DNA from: Candidatus Poribacteria bacterium
GTDB taxonomy: Bacteria > Poribacteria > WGA-4E > WGA-3G
DNA length: 59,867 nt
Assembly (NCBI GenBank): GCA_026702755.1
Contig: JAPPBX010000104.1
Span: 1-59,867 of the forward strand
Direction of reading: 5' to 3'
Positions 17,221 through 26,620 of the stretch are shown in pieces (position 1 is the first letter of the stretch; every line of letters begins with the position of its first letter). The notes under the pieces are model-generated. The model was not told the DNA's origin and made no database searches. It worked only from the letters and a program-made list of their open reading frames with translations. Made by a program: the position numbers and the translations under genes.

Positions 17221-17898
17221 CAGCCATTCATGCATCTCCCAACCAGATTTAAGTGCTTTCTCACGAAGTGCTTTTCCTGGATTCACAACGACCGGATTTC
17301 CAACGCATTCCAACATCGGTAGATCGGATTGACTATCGCCGTAAGCATAACTCTCTTCCAATGAAATTTCGTGTTGCTCCGCATAAGTTTGGATCGCTTT
17401 CGCCTTCTCTTTCCCAATGAGTGGATCGGTTGTCAGTTCACCTGTGAATTTCCCGTCCTTTTCTCGAAGTTGCGGTGCCAGGACGAAATCAACGGTGAGG
17501 TAGTCCGCAATCGGTTGGACAATAAAATCGAGCGATCCCGTTACGAGAGCCACGGCTGTACCTTGCTCCTTGTGTTCCTGCACTTGCGATACCGCCTCGG
17601 AGAAAATTTTGGGGCGAAGGTAAGCCTCAAACATTCTCAAGGCTAATTCTTTAATATCGGCAACATTCATCCCACGATAGTTACGATAAAATACCTGATT
17701 GAAACGCGGGCGACTCACCCTATCCAAAATCAAGTAATAAACAACCTTCGGGAGGAAACCGATGAGCCACAAGTATTTTAGCAGGAATGGAATCTGTGCA
17801 GAGCGCATCCAGATGTAGTAATGCACGATCGTGGATTTCAACAGGGTGCCATCTACATCAAAAAATGCGACTGTCTTTTTCGGGTTGGGATCCGACAT
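17218..17898 (-). CDS. HAD-family (subfamily IB) phosphatase
   Basis: 226 residues. Motif I is FFDVDGTLL (nucleophile Asp and second Asp), motif II lies in VALVTGSLDF (about 115), motif III Lys is in LIGKEKAKAI, and motif IV is YGDSQSDLPML (about 187). The helical cap between motifs I and II fits subfamily IB, which includes phosphoserine phosphatase-like and lysophosphatidic acid phosphatase-like enzymes. It starts 11 bases after the multidomain lipid-enzyme gene, with AGGAAA upstream, so they form an operon. A lysophosphatidate-type phosphatase would suit that neighbour; this is inference. Confidence 0.85.
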   Translation of the reverse strand: MSDPNPKKTVAFFDVDGTLLKSTIVHYYIWMRSAQIPFLLKYLWLIGFLPKVVYYLILDRVSRPRFNQVFYRNYRGMNVADIKELALRMFEAYLRPKIFSEAVSQVQEHKEQGTAVALVTGSLDFIVQPIADYLTVDFVLAPQLREKDGKFTGELTTDPLIGKEKAKAIQTYAEQHEISLEESYAYGDSQSDLPMLECVGNPVVVNPGKALREKALKSGWEMHEWL

Positions 17899-17909
17899 GA
17901 TAAAATTTC

Positions 17910-20900
17910 CTAAGCGTTTTCCTGTCCTCTCAGCGTTGCCCCAAGTTCGGCGACGCGGTTTTGTGCCAATTCTAAAAATTCTTGGTATCTATCGGGGTCA
18001 ATTTGGCTTTCGCAACGCTCGCGTGGAAAAGTAAGCGGCTCCCCAAAAACGATGCGAACGGGGTGTTTCTTGGGCAAGTTCCGCCCTTTCGGCAACGCGT
18101 GATAGGTGCCTTCAATATAAGCCGGTATAACCGGAACATCGGGACCGTAGATAAGCAAACTAAGCACCCCTTGTTTGAAAGGCTGAAGTTCACCATCAAG
18201 CGAGCGTGTCCCCTCAGGAAAGATCAGTAAGCCGTTATTTTGCACCATCACTTCATTCGCTGCCCGGAGGTCTTGTAGGAATTCGGCGAAATTGCCTTCC
18301 CGCTCTATCGGAAGTGCGTTGAGGCACGTTTGAGCAAACCAACCTTGGAGACGGGTAGCAAACCAATAATCCCGCGCGGCGAGCGTCCAAAGTTGATACG
18401 CCTTCGTTCCGAGCGCAGAAATCACCGTCAGTGTATCAAGATGACTGGTGTGATTTGGCATAATGATATAAGGTTTGCCTTGCGGGATATGCTCAAGCCC
18501 ATAACACTTCAACGAAAAATAACGCCTATAGATACCAGTGATCACGGAACGGAAGGCGCGTGCGTACCATCGCGGCACCTGTCTAAGTTCCGGTTTCTTG
18601 TCTTCATGAAAACCCTCTGTTTCCGCCGCAGCTCTTGTGGGAAAGGTCTCAATTAACTTAACGACATCGCCAACAGTCTCCAAATTGGCGAGAAGTGCAT
18701 CTGGAATTGTTCCACCGAGTCTGGATTCAAGAATTAACAACAGGTCAAGTCGCGTGAGGGAGTCAAGTCCCAGATCGGTATCCAAACGACTTTCCGGCTG
18801 AATTTGGTGTGCGGGCATGCGCGCTAACCGCGCGAGGGTAGAGAGGATCTCTTCCGGTATATCTTCTCTCGGTGTTGCCCCTTCTACATCCGTTTCTGAA
18901 GCCTCCTGAAGGTCTGCCATATTTTTAATATGCGCCTCCAAGCTGCATCTTAGACTTTGGCGATCTATCGTGCCATCCGCACCCTTCGGTAGCGGGTTGT
19001 CCCATAAATGAGATTTGTGAAATTGCTGGTAACTCGGCAACTGCTTCGCCCGTGCTTGGAGGTGGTTTTGAATCTCCGTCTTTGTTGTTTCATCAGACAT
19101 TGCCGGCACAATTACAGCGTGGACAGCCGTATCCGACCCATCTTCGTATGGAATACCTACGACACATATTTCGGAGATAGCCGGGTTATCCCCATAGAGT
19201 GCTTCCAGTTCGACAGGATAGATATTCTTTCCAGAGGCAGGAACAATAATGTCCTTGCAATGCCCAGTGAGATAGAGATAGCCATCCGCGTCCATATACC
19301 CTAAATCGCCTGTATAGAGCCATCCATCGCGGATAGCCTTCTCTGTGGCATCAGGGTTCCGATGGTAGCCTTGCATTGTACTCGGTCCCTTAGCGATGAT
19401 TTCGCCGATACCCTCACCGTCCGGACTTTCAATCTTAAGTTCCACACCTTCCACTGCTGGCCCCACGGATCCGCGTTTGCTTTTTAGATACGGATTGACA
19501 CTCAGCACAGGTGCCGTTTCTGTCATTCCATAGCCTTGGTAAAGCGTCATTCCAAACTTTTGAAATCCGTCGTAAATCGCGTCGGAGAGCGAGGCACCAC
19601 CGCTCACAAGGACACGAATTTGCCCACCCATGACAGTCTGTGCTTTTTCCGCCAATGTCTCACCCGGTGTGTCTTCTCTCGTCGCTTGCCGTTCAATCGT
19701 GCCTTGGAGCATCTGAAAAAGGCGCGGAACACCGATAAATGCTGTCGTCTTTGCCTCACGCATTGTCTTTAAAAGTGTTGTAGGGCGGAGCGCATTGACA
19801 TAAATTGCTGTTGTACCACTGTAAAGTGCCATCAACAGACTGCATGAGAAACTCAAGGCGTGATACAACGGGAGTGCTGACAGAATTCGCTCTGTGTCTG
19901 TTGGTGGGAGTGCTTTCGCTACTGCTTGTACGTTGGATATAAAACCACCGTGTGTGAGCATCGCCCCTTTTGCCTCCACAGTCGTACCCATAGTGAAGAT
20001 AATTGATGCGACTGTGTCTGGTGAAACCTCTACATTCGGGAAATCGGTTGGAATATCGGTGGTTGAGGCATCCTCCGCTGTCCGGTCAGCACCCACAATC
20101 TCGCAGTTCTTATTGATGTTCTGTAGAAGGACTTCCGAGGTTGATAACGCCGCGCCGAATTTTTCTAATACGCTTTCAGACGCTAAAATTGATTTCGCAG
20201 TGGTAAACTCAGCGATTGCTGAAATTTCGTGGGCAGGTGTTTGCGCGTCAAGAGGCACGACAGCAGCACCAATCTGGACAGCGGCGAGGTAGACAATACA
20301 CCATTCAGGCTGATTTTCAGAGACAAGGACCACCCGGTCATCCTTGCGCAAACCGCTCTGCCATAGCTGCCAAGCGACTTGACGCGACAACGTATAGGTC
20401 TCCGAGTATGTGTATTCTTCCCACCCGTCCTCGTTTGCCATCTGCAGTGCAATTCTATCTGGAATGCGAGATGCCTGTATCTTAATCAGATCTACGATTG
20501 TTTTTGGGTTGATCCATTCAGGGGACGCAGCAGACTCCTCCGATTCATCTTGCGAACCCGTCTTCCTCGGTTTTGTAGAGGAAGACTCCTCCATATCGTC
20601 CGCTGCGCCGCTCTCCTCAATTTTCAACACATGCCGTTTGATACCGGGAATGTGAATCTCTTGAAAATACCGCTTCCAATGGATCCTTGAGACATCGAAG
20701 TTAAAACGTTGCTGTTCTGTCGGTGAAAGTGCGTCGTAAAGCCCGCGCGTCTTTTCCGTTTCAAATTCAAAGTTGGTCCGCGTGTAAGGGGCATAGATTC
20801 TGATGTAATGCAGGAGTGTCTTGATGCCGCTCTGTTTAAGGGCAAGCTGACGACGTTTCCGCTTCGCAGCGCGTATTGGGAGTTTACCAAGCGTCCAAAT

Positions 20901-22208
20901 GGCAAGATCCGCCAAACGCATCCGGCTATCTAATTTCCGTTGAAACTCCTCTAAACTCGGATATTTCCAGATCGGTACAGGGATCGGCTTCCCATCTTCC
21001 AACATCGGGTATTCAGTGAAATACTCGTAGGTCGCCTCAAAAATATCCCGAAAATAGAGAGGATTCTGTGTTCCCGTCGCCACGTGATATACCTCAATAC
21101 CACCGCGTCTTGCTGTTGCCTCAGCAGCTGCCAGCATAGCGTTCACAACAAAATCAACGGGGACAATATCGAGAACTATGTCTGGATCAGCAGGGAAATC
21201 GGGCAGCCGTCCTTTGCCAAAACCGACAATCAGAGGTTCGGACATCCGAAACCCACCGAGCCAACCGGGTTCAGGTTCATCAAAGCTGCTCTCAATAATT
21301 GAGGGGCGTACGATAGCCGTTGGCAGCTCACCCCGCAATTCCATAACTACCTGCTCGGCGAGGAATTTCATATAGGTGTAGGTATCGTTCCACCCGCGTG
21401 AACGGGCATGCCTCAACCCCTCTTCGACCAAACGATTCTCAAGCCATTCTACCTTCAATTCTTCAACGTGCGCCTCAAGTTTTTTACGCGATCCCGCGCC
21501 TCTTCTTTCCTGTTCTGCTTCCTGCTGAAAGCGCGCCAGATTTTCGGGTGAATCGGCTTCAGCACGGATCGCAGTACTCAAAGAAAGCAGCCCCTCGATT
21601 TCCTCGGAGAGCGTCTCTGGAATAGCCATTCCGGTCTTTTCCCGATGTTGTGCCGCGTACTCTGGGTATGGCAGCGGCAGTTCTTCGGGAACTCGCCCCG
21701 GATTGTCACCACATACGTATGCTGTCGAAACATGGAGAAACACGGCATCCCGACAGCCTTTTGCGAAATTGATGACGTGTCTGGCAGCGAGCGCATTTCC
21801 CCACAGAGAATCATCAAAAGGTGGATCAAATTGCACGAGTCCAGCGATGTTAATACAGACCTCGACTTCGTCCTGAAGTTGTTGATACTCAAGATCATTG
21901 AATCCGAGGCGTTCATCAGTGAGTTCACCCTCGACAGCAGCCAGTTTCTGCTTCGCCCATGCATCAAAATTTGCACCATGCAAACGCCGGAGGGAGGCGA
22001 AAACGTCTGAGGTGAGAAGTTCATTTTCTAAGCGTTCCTGAGCAGAAGCGTGTTTCCCAGCAGTATCCGTACGGCTTCGGATGAGCAGATAAATTTTTTC
22101 AACATCGGGAAGTGTGGTCAAAATTTTCGCCACCATCGGTTGCCCCAAAAATGCGGTACCGCCGGTAATGAACAGAACTTTCCCCCGAAAAAAATCAGTT
22201 ATTGGCAT
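17910..22208 (-). CDS. Fatty acyl reductase / AMP-ligase / ACP / PlsC acyltransferase fusion (ElbD-like)
   Basis: 1432 residues with four modules. Residues 1-395: NAD-binding reductase of the fatty acyl-CoA reductase type, with GGTAFLG (16-22) and the YxxxK active site YTYMK (277-281). About 565-1080: AMP-binding ligase, with TMGTTVEAKGAMLTHGG (739-755), YQGYGMTET (890-898), GWLYTGDLG (962-970) and catalytic Lys near 1075. About 1118-1190: acyl carrier domain with DLGLDSL, phosphopantetheine Ser1150. About 1215-1430: PlsC acyltransferase with NHTSHLD (1252-1258) and FPEGTRS (1330-1336). All catalytic signatures appear intact. The order recalls Myxococcus ElbD, implicated in ether lipid formation, and the HAD phosphatase downstream fits glycerolipid chemistry. 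It could alternatively make fatty alcohols or wax-like lipids. Confidence 0.88.
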   Translation of the reverse strand: MPITDFFRGKVLFITGGTAFLGQPMVAKILTTLPDVEKIYLLIRSRTDTAGKHASAQERLENELLTSDVFASLRRLHGANFDAWAKQKLAAVEGELTDERLGFNDLEYQQLQDEVEVCINIAGLVQFDPPFDDSLWGNALAARHVINFAKGCRDAVFLHVSTAYVCGDNPGRVPEELPLPYPEYAAQHREKTGMAIPETLSEEIEGLLSLSTAIRAEADSPENLARFQQEAEQERRGAGSRKKLEAHVEELKVEWLENRLVEEGLRHARSRGWNDTYTYMKFLAEQVVMELRGELPTAIVRPSIIESSFDEPEPGWLGGFRMSEPLIVGFGKGRLPDFPADPDIVLDIVPVDFVVNAMLAAAEATARRGGIEVYHVATGTQNPLYFRDIFEATYEYFTEYPMLEDGKPIPVPIWKYPSLEEFQRKLDSRMRLADLAIWTLGKLPIRAAKRKRRQLALKQSGIKTLLHYIRIYAPYTRTNFEFETEKTRGLYDALSPTEQQRFNFDVSRIHWKRYFQEIHIPGIKRHVLKIEESGAADDMEESSSTKPRKTGSQDESEESAASPEWINPKTIVDLIKIQASRIPDRIALQMANEDGWEEYTYSETYTLSRQVAWQLWQSGLRKDDRVVLVSENQPEWCIVYLAAVQIGAAVVPLDAQTPAHEISAIAEFTTAKSILASESVLEKFGAALSTSEVLLQNINKNCEIVGADRTAEDASTTDIPTDFPNVEVSPDTVASIIFTMGTTVEAKGAMLTHGGFISNVQAVAKALPPTDTERILSALPLYHALSFSCSLLMALYSGTTAIYVNALRPTTLLKTMREAKTTAFIGVPRLFQMLQGTIERQATREDTPGETLAEKAQTVMGGQIRVLVSGGASLSDAIYDGFQKFGMTLYQGYGMTETAPVLSVNPYLKSKRGSVGPAVEGVELKIESPDGEGIGEIIAKGPSTMQGYHRNPDATEKAIRDGWLYTGDLGYMDADGYLYLTGHCKDIIVPASGKNIYPVELEALYGDNPAISEICVVGIPYEDGSDTAVHAVIVPAMSDETTKTEIQNHLQARAKQLPSYQQFHKSHLWDNPLPKGADGTIDRQSLRCSLEAHIKNMADLQEASETDVEGATPREDIPEEILSTLARLARMPAHQIQPESRLDTDLGLDSLTRLDLLLILESRLGGTIPDALLANLETVGDVVKLIETFPTRAAAETEGFHEDKKPELRQVPRWYARAFRSVITGIYRRYFSLKCYGLEHIPQGKPYIIMPNHTSHLDTLTVISALGTKAYQLWTLAARDYWFATRLQGWFAQTCLNALPIEREGNFAEFLQDLRAANEVMVQNNGLLIFPEGTRSLDGELQPFKQGVLSLLIYGPDVPVIPAYIEGTYHALPKGRNLPKKHPVRIVFGEPLTFPRERCESQIDPDRYQEFLELAQNRVAELGATLRGQENA

Positions 22209-22484
22209 AATCAGTTATTGACATAAAGTTTGAAAAATATTAGAATATTCGTTAGTAACTCGAGCACACTTCTGTGTGAACCGGTGTTTTTCTCTTGACC
22301 TTTTCGGCTAAGAAATCCATCCGCTCGTTGACAGGGTGTTTGCAAAGATACAAGGCGTTCGGCAGAACTCCATTTATGAATTTCGTCTAATCTTTCGGTA
22401 AATCACCTAAAACGCGGTTTATAAGCCAAAACATCCTATTAAAGATAACACATTTTCTATAAAAAGTCAAAGGCTGAATTGACA

Positions 22485-23684
22485 ATGTTAGCAGAAGAAG
22501 ATAAGTTACAATTTTTAAAAAAGACGGAACTCTTTGCAGAACTCCCACCAGCCGAATTAAAAGCGGTCTGTCACATTACGAGCGAAGTTGCGTATCCCGC
22601 CGATTCAACGCTATTTGAGGAGGGGGACGAAGGCGATTCTCTCTATCTGTTGGTGGATGGTGAAGTCAGCATTATCAAGGCTGGGACAGAGGTGTTGTTC
22701 TTTGATGAGAAAGGTTACTGCCTCGGCGAAATCGCCTTGATTGACAACAAACCGCGAAGTGCCACAGTAAAAACGGTGAAACCTACGCAATTCCTGAGAA
22801 TCACCAGACACGACTTTTACAACGCTATGGCGCGAGAACCGCGGATTGGTAGTGGGATGTTTCGGGTTTTGAACGATAAAATCCGACGCGACCTTGAAAT
22901 TCAGATGAGTGCCATCCGCAAAGAGATTGCACAGGAAGAATCAATGCGGCTCGCCGCTGAAGTCCAAAAGTCTCTCCTACCAGACAAAGAAATCGCACAC
23001 CCTTGTGTTCGTTCCGCCGGATATTGCCGACCAGCGAACACCGTCGGCGGCGATTATTACGACTATCTGGAACTCTCCGACAACAGTGTTGCAATCTTCC
23101 TCGGTGACGTTATGGGGCACGGTTATCATTCAGCAATGGTCGCAGCGATGACCAAAAGTTGTTTGCAAACGCAGATCCGCTTTGACGCTTCTGTACCGGA
23201 AGTTATGAAAGCCATTACTCGAGTCACAGAAGAGGATGCGCAAGCCTTTATCTACATGACCTGCTGTTATCTGATCATTCACCCGGACAATCGGTTGGAA
23301 TTCGCCAATGCCGGTCACCCACAGATGCTTCTCTATCGCGCGGAGCAGAACAGCACTAACGATGAAAATGGCAACCTACTTGAGTTAGAATCTGCGTTTC
23401 TACCCGTCGGTATCTCAATGTCCGAGACACCAACACAATATTACAGCACCGAGATCGAATGGCATCCGGGTGATTTGCTTGTCCTTTATTCAGACGGCAT
23501 TACCGAAGCGTTCAATCCTAACGCCGAAATGTACGGATTTGAACGTTTCAAAGCACTCATCTCACAAAAACGCCATTTGTCACCCGAAGAAATAAAAACG
23601 GAGATTCTATCTGACCTTCAAGCACACCAGCAAGACGAGAGTGCCAATGATGACATTACGTTGGTCGTGGCGAAATTCCTATAG
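22485..23684 (+). CDS. Cyclic-nucleotide-binding domain fused to SpoIIE/RsbU-type PP2C phosphatase
   Basis: 399 residues. Residues about 10-125 form a cNMP-binding beta-roll (FEEGDEGDSLYLLVDGEVSI and LGEIALIDNKPRSATVKT, the phosphate-binding cassette with the conserved Glu and Arg). A helical linker spans 130-165. The PP2C-like domain follows, with VGGDYYDYLELSDNSVAIFL, GDVMGHG and a C-terminal NDDITLVVAKF carrying metal-ligand Asp residues. RsbU-type phosphatases dephosphorylate anti-anti-sigma factors; the cNMP domain would make this one ligand-responsive. ATG 22485 is chosen; a TTG at 22479 is also possible, and neither has a strong ribosome-binding site. The 275 bases upstream hold no gene. 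Confidence 0.88.
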   Translation: MLAEEDKLQFLKKTELFAELPPAELKAVCHITSEVAYPADSTLFEEGDEGDSLYLLVDGEVSIIKAGTEVLFFDEKGYCLGEIALIDNKPRSATVKTVKPTQFLRITRHDFYNAMAREPRIGSGMFRVLNDKIRRDLEIQMSAIRKEIAQEESMRLAAEVQKSLLPDKEIAHPCVRSAGYCRPANTVGGDYYDYLELSDNSVAIFLGDVMGHGYHSAMVAAMTKSCLQTQIRFDASVPEVMKAITRVTEEDAQAFIYMTCCYLIIHPDNRLEFANAGHPQMLLYRAEQNSTNDENGNLLELESAFLPVGISMSETPTQYYSTEIEWHPGDLLVLYSDGITEAFNPNAEMYGFERFKALISQKRHLSPEEIKTEILSDLQAHQQDESANDDITLVVAKFL

Positions 23685-23710
23685 ATATGAATCGTCCGTG
23701 TAAAAATTTC

Positions 23711-24907
23711 CTACTTAAGCTGGCTGACAGCATAATGCATGATATTTTCCATGAGTGCTTTGTTCATAGAAGTTGTATATTGGCTATCGTTGCGAAGGCT
23801 GGTAATAATGTATAATCCCTTGCCATACCGTCTCGCGCCAACAACGAGTTCCTTGTTGTCCTTGGTCGTCGCAAAAATCTCATCTTTCCGGTCCCAGTCT
23901 ACCCACGCATCATCAATAAAGATTTTGCCAGACGCAATCACGTTCGGGATAGAGAAGAGAGACTTGCCCTTTTCAGTAACGGCGAAATGTTGGGTCGGCG
24001 GGCTTTCAACACCCTTCAGCTTACCCTGCAACCACCCGACACCGCAAGGCTTTTCGGCACTACTGTCCTGTCCCGTAACGACAACAATACCGCCTTTTTT
24101 CACAAAGTTTTTAATCTTTTTTTCTACTTCACCAGAAAGGAGATAGTGACCATAACTGGAGATTTCTTCGTATCCGATCCACAAAATATCCGCGTTCTCC
24201 AGCTGCGGCAACTTATGTTCTTTGGTAGGTTCGTGGGCAACAGTGCGTTTGCCAACCTCCTTTACCGAACGTACTGCTTGATATTCATACGTAGCAGTAT
24301 TTGTATAAACAGGCGTTTGACTCCATGTGGGATGTGTGCTGTTTCCCGTCAGGACGAGAACTTTTACGGCATCTTTTGGCGCGGCAACCCACATTTTACC
24401 GGCTAACATGTCAACAACTATCTTTTGGAACGCCTTCGTTTTGCCATCAAAGGTCCGTGACATCATCGGATCAATATGCGTGAAGGTCCACCAAGAGCCA
24501 CCATATCCACCGCGATACGCACGCATCTGAAACCATGTGTTATCAATAAAGCACATGCTATCTATACCGTAATGCTCACGATAGAAAACGATGATAGGCA
24601 TCCCCGGTTTGAGGAGTCGGACCATCTTTTCTGGGGAGGTACCCCGTTTGTAATGCCCGGTAGCGAAGTTCATCTTGATTTCCTTGAGTTCGCTTTTTCC
24701 TTTGACATCTTTCTGGACGGTAACAACGCCTCGCAAACGCCCCTTGTCAACGCTCTTTACTTCACCGAAAACGATGTTCGTACAAGCATCAAGGACTTCA
24801 CGGATCGTATACTCGCGCTCAATAAACGCAGACGTAGTTGGCGTGAAAAGCAATCCCATAAAACAAAACCCTAATAATAGAGCAATGAGGTTGTATGTAA
24901 AGCGCAT
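23711..24907 (-). CDS. Secreted hypothetical protein with C-terminal amidotransferase-like fold
   Basis: 398 residues starting at ATG 24907 after AAAGGGG; an earlier in-frame start at 24937 lacks a ribosome-binding site. A signal peptide is evident (NLIALLLGFCFMGLLFTPTT, then SAF). Residues about 30-180 are a beta-rich domain. From about 190 the order of strands and helices (VKVLVLTGNSTHPTWSQT, then DILWIGYEEISSYG and KKGGIVVVTGQDSS) resembles the class I glutamine amidotransferase/ThuA fold without a clear catalytic Cys. It probably acts in the periplasm or outside the cell. It is convergent with the phosphatase gene. Confidence 0.65.
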   Translation of the reverse strand: MRFTYNLIALLLGFCFMGLLFTPTTSAFIEREYTIREVLDACTNIVFGEVKSVDKGRLRGVVTVQKDVKGKSELKEIKMNFATGHYKRGTSPEKMVRLLKPGMPIIVFYREHYGIDSMCFIDNTWFQMRAYRGGYGGSWWTFTHIDPMMSRTFDGKTKAFQKIVVDMLAGKMWVAAPKDAVKVLVLTGNSTHPTWSQTPVYTNTATYEYQAVRSVKEVGKRTVAHEPTKEHKLPQLENADILWIGYEEISSYGHYLLSGEVEKKIKNFVKKGGIVVVTGQDSSAEKPCGVGWLQGKLKGVESPPTQHFAVTEKGKSLFSIPNVIASGKIFIDDAWVDWDRKDEIFATTKDNKELVVGARRYGKGLYIITSLRNDSQYTTSMNKALMENIMHYAVSQLK

Positions 24908-25057
24908 GGTGGAATCCCCTTTAAAGATCATAGACACGGTCAGATGAAATCAAACCCTTAATTCCATAAACTTGATGTTCTTAACCAGCGAATTTTATAT
25001 AGATATTGTATTATATCTCCGTTGAATTTTCAAGCATTTTTTGTGTCGTTCTATGTT

Positions 25058-26620
25058 ATGTCAGGATTGAAACTTCCGTTTTTTGCACAGATTACAAGCC
25101 TAAAAGATTCACGATGGACATCGGCAGAAATCTTTAACGCTGCTATTTACATCGGATTCCTGATTTTTGTGCTTGCCCTGCCGTTCGGCTACTCGACAGC
25201 ATTCCTCAACATCGGGCTTTCATTTGTGCTATTGGGATGGGTGGGACGAATGGTTTCAGAATGGAAACTCGGTTGGCAGCGTACATCGCTTGATATTCCA
25301 ATTGCGTTGTTTCTGGGATTGGCGTTGATCGCCTCCCTCCTCGCACCACACCCTGCCACCAGTAGCCTCGGTTATTTTTGGAAACACCTCCGAGCGGTTC
25401 TGCTCTTTTATGCCGTTATTCACAGCCACTTGGGTATCCGATGGCGACATGTCGTTATCGTTTTTATCGCTGCGGCTGGAATCTCTTCCACGCTCGGACT
25501 CTGGTATTACGCAAACGATAATCGCTTAGCGATTGATTTTATGGGACGGATTGGGTTACAATTTCAGGAGGAACTTGATGCTGGCGAAGCCCCAAATTTA
25601 CAAATATCTGATGACTTACGCGCCGAATTGCGAGAATGCAACGTACCGCTCTCCCAAACTGCATTGTTTGTGGCTTCAAAGCAATCAGGCGAATGGAGGA
25701 TTGATGATCCAGCGCGAGAGAGACGTTACGTGGTCCGCAAGAATGAAGCGCACCTTATGGTGTACATGATCGAACAACGGCTCACTGGAACCTTCAAGAT
25801 GCCAAACGACTTAGGCGCATACCTTGCCCTCAGCCTCCCATTTGTGATAGGCTACTTTATAGCAAGTTGGCGGAAATATCCAGAACAGCGGATTCCACTA
25901 TGGGGAACTTTAGTACTTGGGGTCGTCGTAATTATGATGAGCGCGAATCTCGTATTGACCCTCACACGTGCCGCTTGGGTAAGCGTCACCGTCGCCACCG
26001 TTTGTCTCGGCGTTTATCTCATCGTAAGGGCACTACGGAAACTTGGACCGGTAGACAGCCTGTGGAAGCGTGTCTTGTTAGGGTTCACTATAATTGCTCT
26101 GCTTCTCAGTGCCTCGTTATTCGTCATGCCGCAGCATATTAAGGCTCGTTTCCAGACGATGATTGAACATCCAGTGGGATTCATGGGAGAACGTCCGCAG
26201 TGGTGGCAAACCTCACTGGAACTCATTCGGAAATACCCACTCACCGGCATCGGATTGGGTAGATTTCGCTATGAGTATCAACGCAATGGACCGCCTGAGC
26301 AATATAATATCCCTTACCACGCGCATAACATCTATTTGCACATCGCTGTTGAGCACGGTATCCCTTCGCTTCTGATGTTTTTATGGATGGTGGTAATTAT
26401 CTGTCAACAGGTTTTTACTATGCGACAGGCAAATGGGTTTTGGGGGACAGGAACCTTCATCGGGGCAAGTGGATTTCTCATCTCCGCACTCGTTTATGGA
26501 CTCGCAGACAACATTCTACACCAACGCACAGTATTGCTCTTCTGGTTTATTATTGGAATAATCTTTTATATACAATTGCCTAAGGACGAAAAACATGAAG
26601 AAATCCTTGAAACCAATTGA
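25058..26620 (+). CDS. O-antigen ligase/polymerase-like (Wzy/WaaL) membrane protein
   Basis: About 520 residues with roughly ten hydrophobic segments. The Wzy_C/WaaL-type block is visible: a hydrophobic stretch ending LVLTLTRAAWVSVTVATVCL, a long loop, then PLTGIGLGRFRYEYQRNGP and the His-containing HAHNIYLHIAVEHGIP, which is the ligase signature. It probably joins or polymerises surface polysaccharide on the periplasmic face. The start is uncertain (TTG 25022 would add 12 residues) and no ribosome-binding site is clear. It overlaps the next gene by 26 bases. Confidence 0.82.
   Translation: MSGLKLPFFAQITSLKDSRWTSAEIFNAAIYIGFLIFVLALPFGYSTAFLNIGLSFVLLGWVGRMVSEWKLGWQRTSLDIPIALFLGLALIASLLAPHPATSSLGYFWKHLRAVLLFYAVIHSHLGIRWRHVVIVFIAAAGISSTLGLWYYANDNRLAIDFMGRIGLQFQEELDAGEAPNLQISDDLRAELRECNVPLSQTALFVASKQSGEWRIDDPARERRYVVRKNEAHLMVYMIEQRLTGTFKMPNDLGAYLALSLPFVIGYFIASWRKYPEQRIPLWGTLVLGVVVIMMSANLVLTLTRAAWVSVTVATVCLGVYLIVRALRKLGPVDSLWKRVLLGFTIIALLLSASLFVMPQHIKARFQTMIEHPVGFMGERPQWWQTSLELIRKYPLTGIGLGRFRYEYQRNGPPEQYNIPYHAHNIYLHIAVEHGIPSLLMFLWMVVIICQQVFTMRQANGFWGTGTFIGASGFLISALVYGLADNILHQRTVLLFWFIIGIIFYIQLPKDEKHEEILETN

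Noticed and set aside
17371-20690. Plus-strand ORFs opposite the HAD and multidomain lipid-enzyme genes
   Set aside because: The minus strand carries intact catalytic motifs across the whole stretch; the plus-strand frames are short, overlapping and without motifs.
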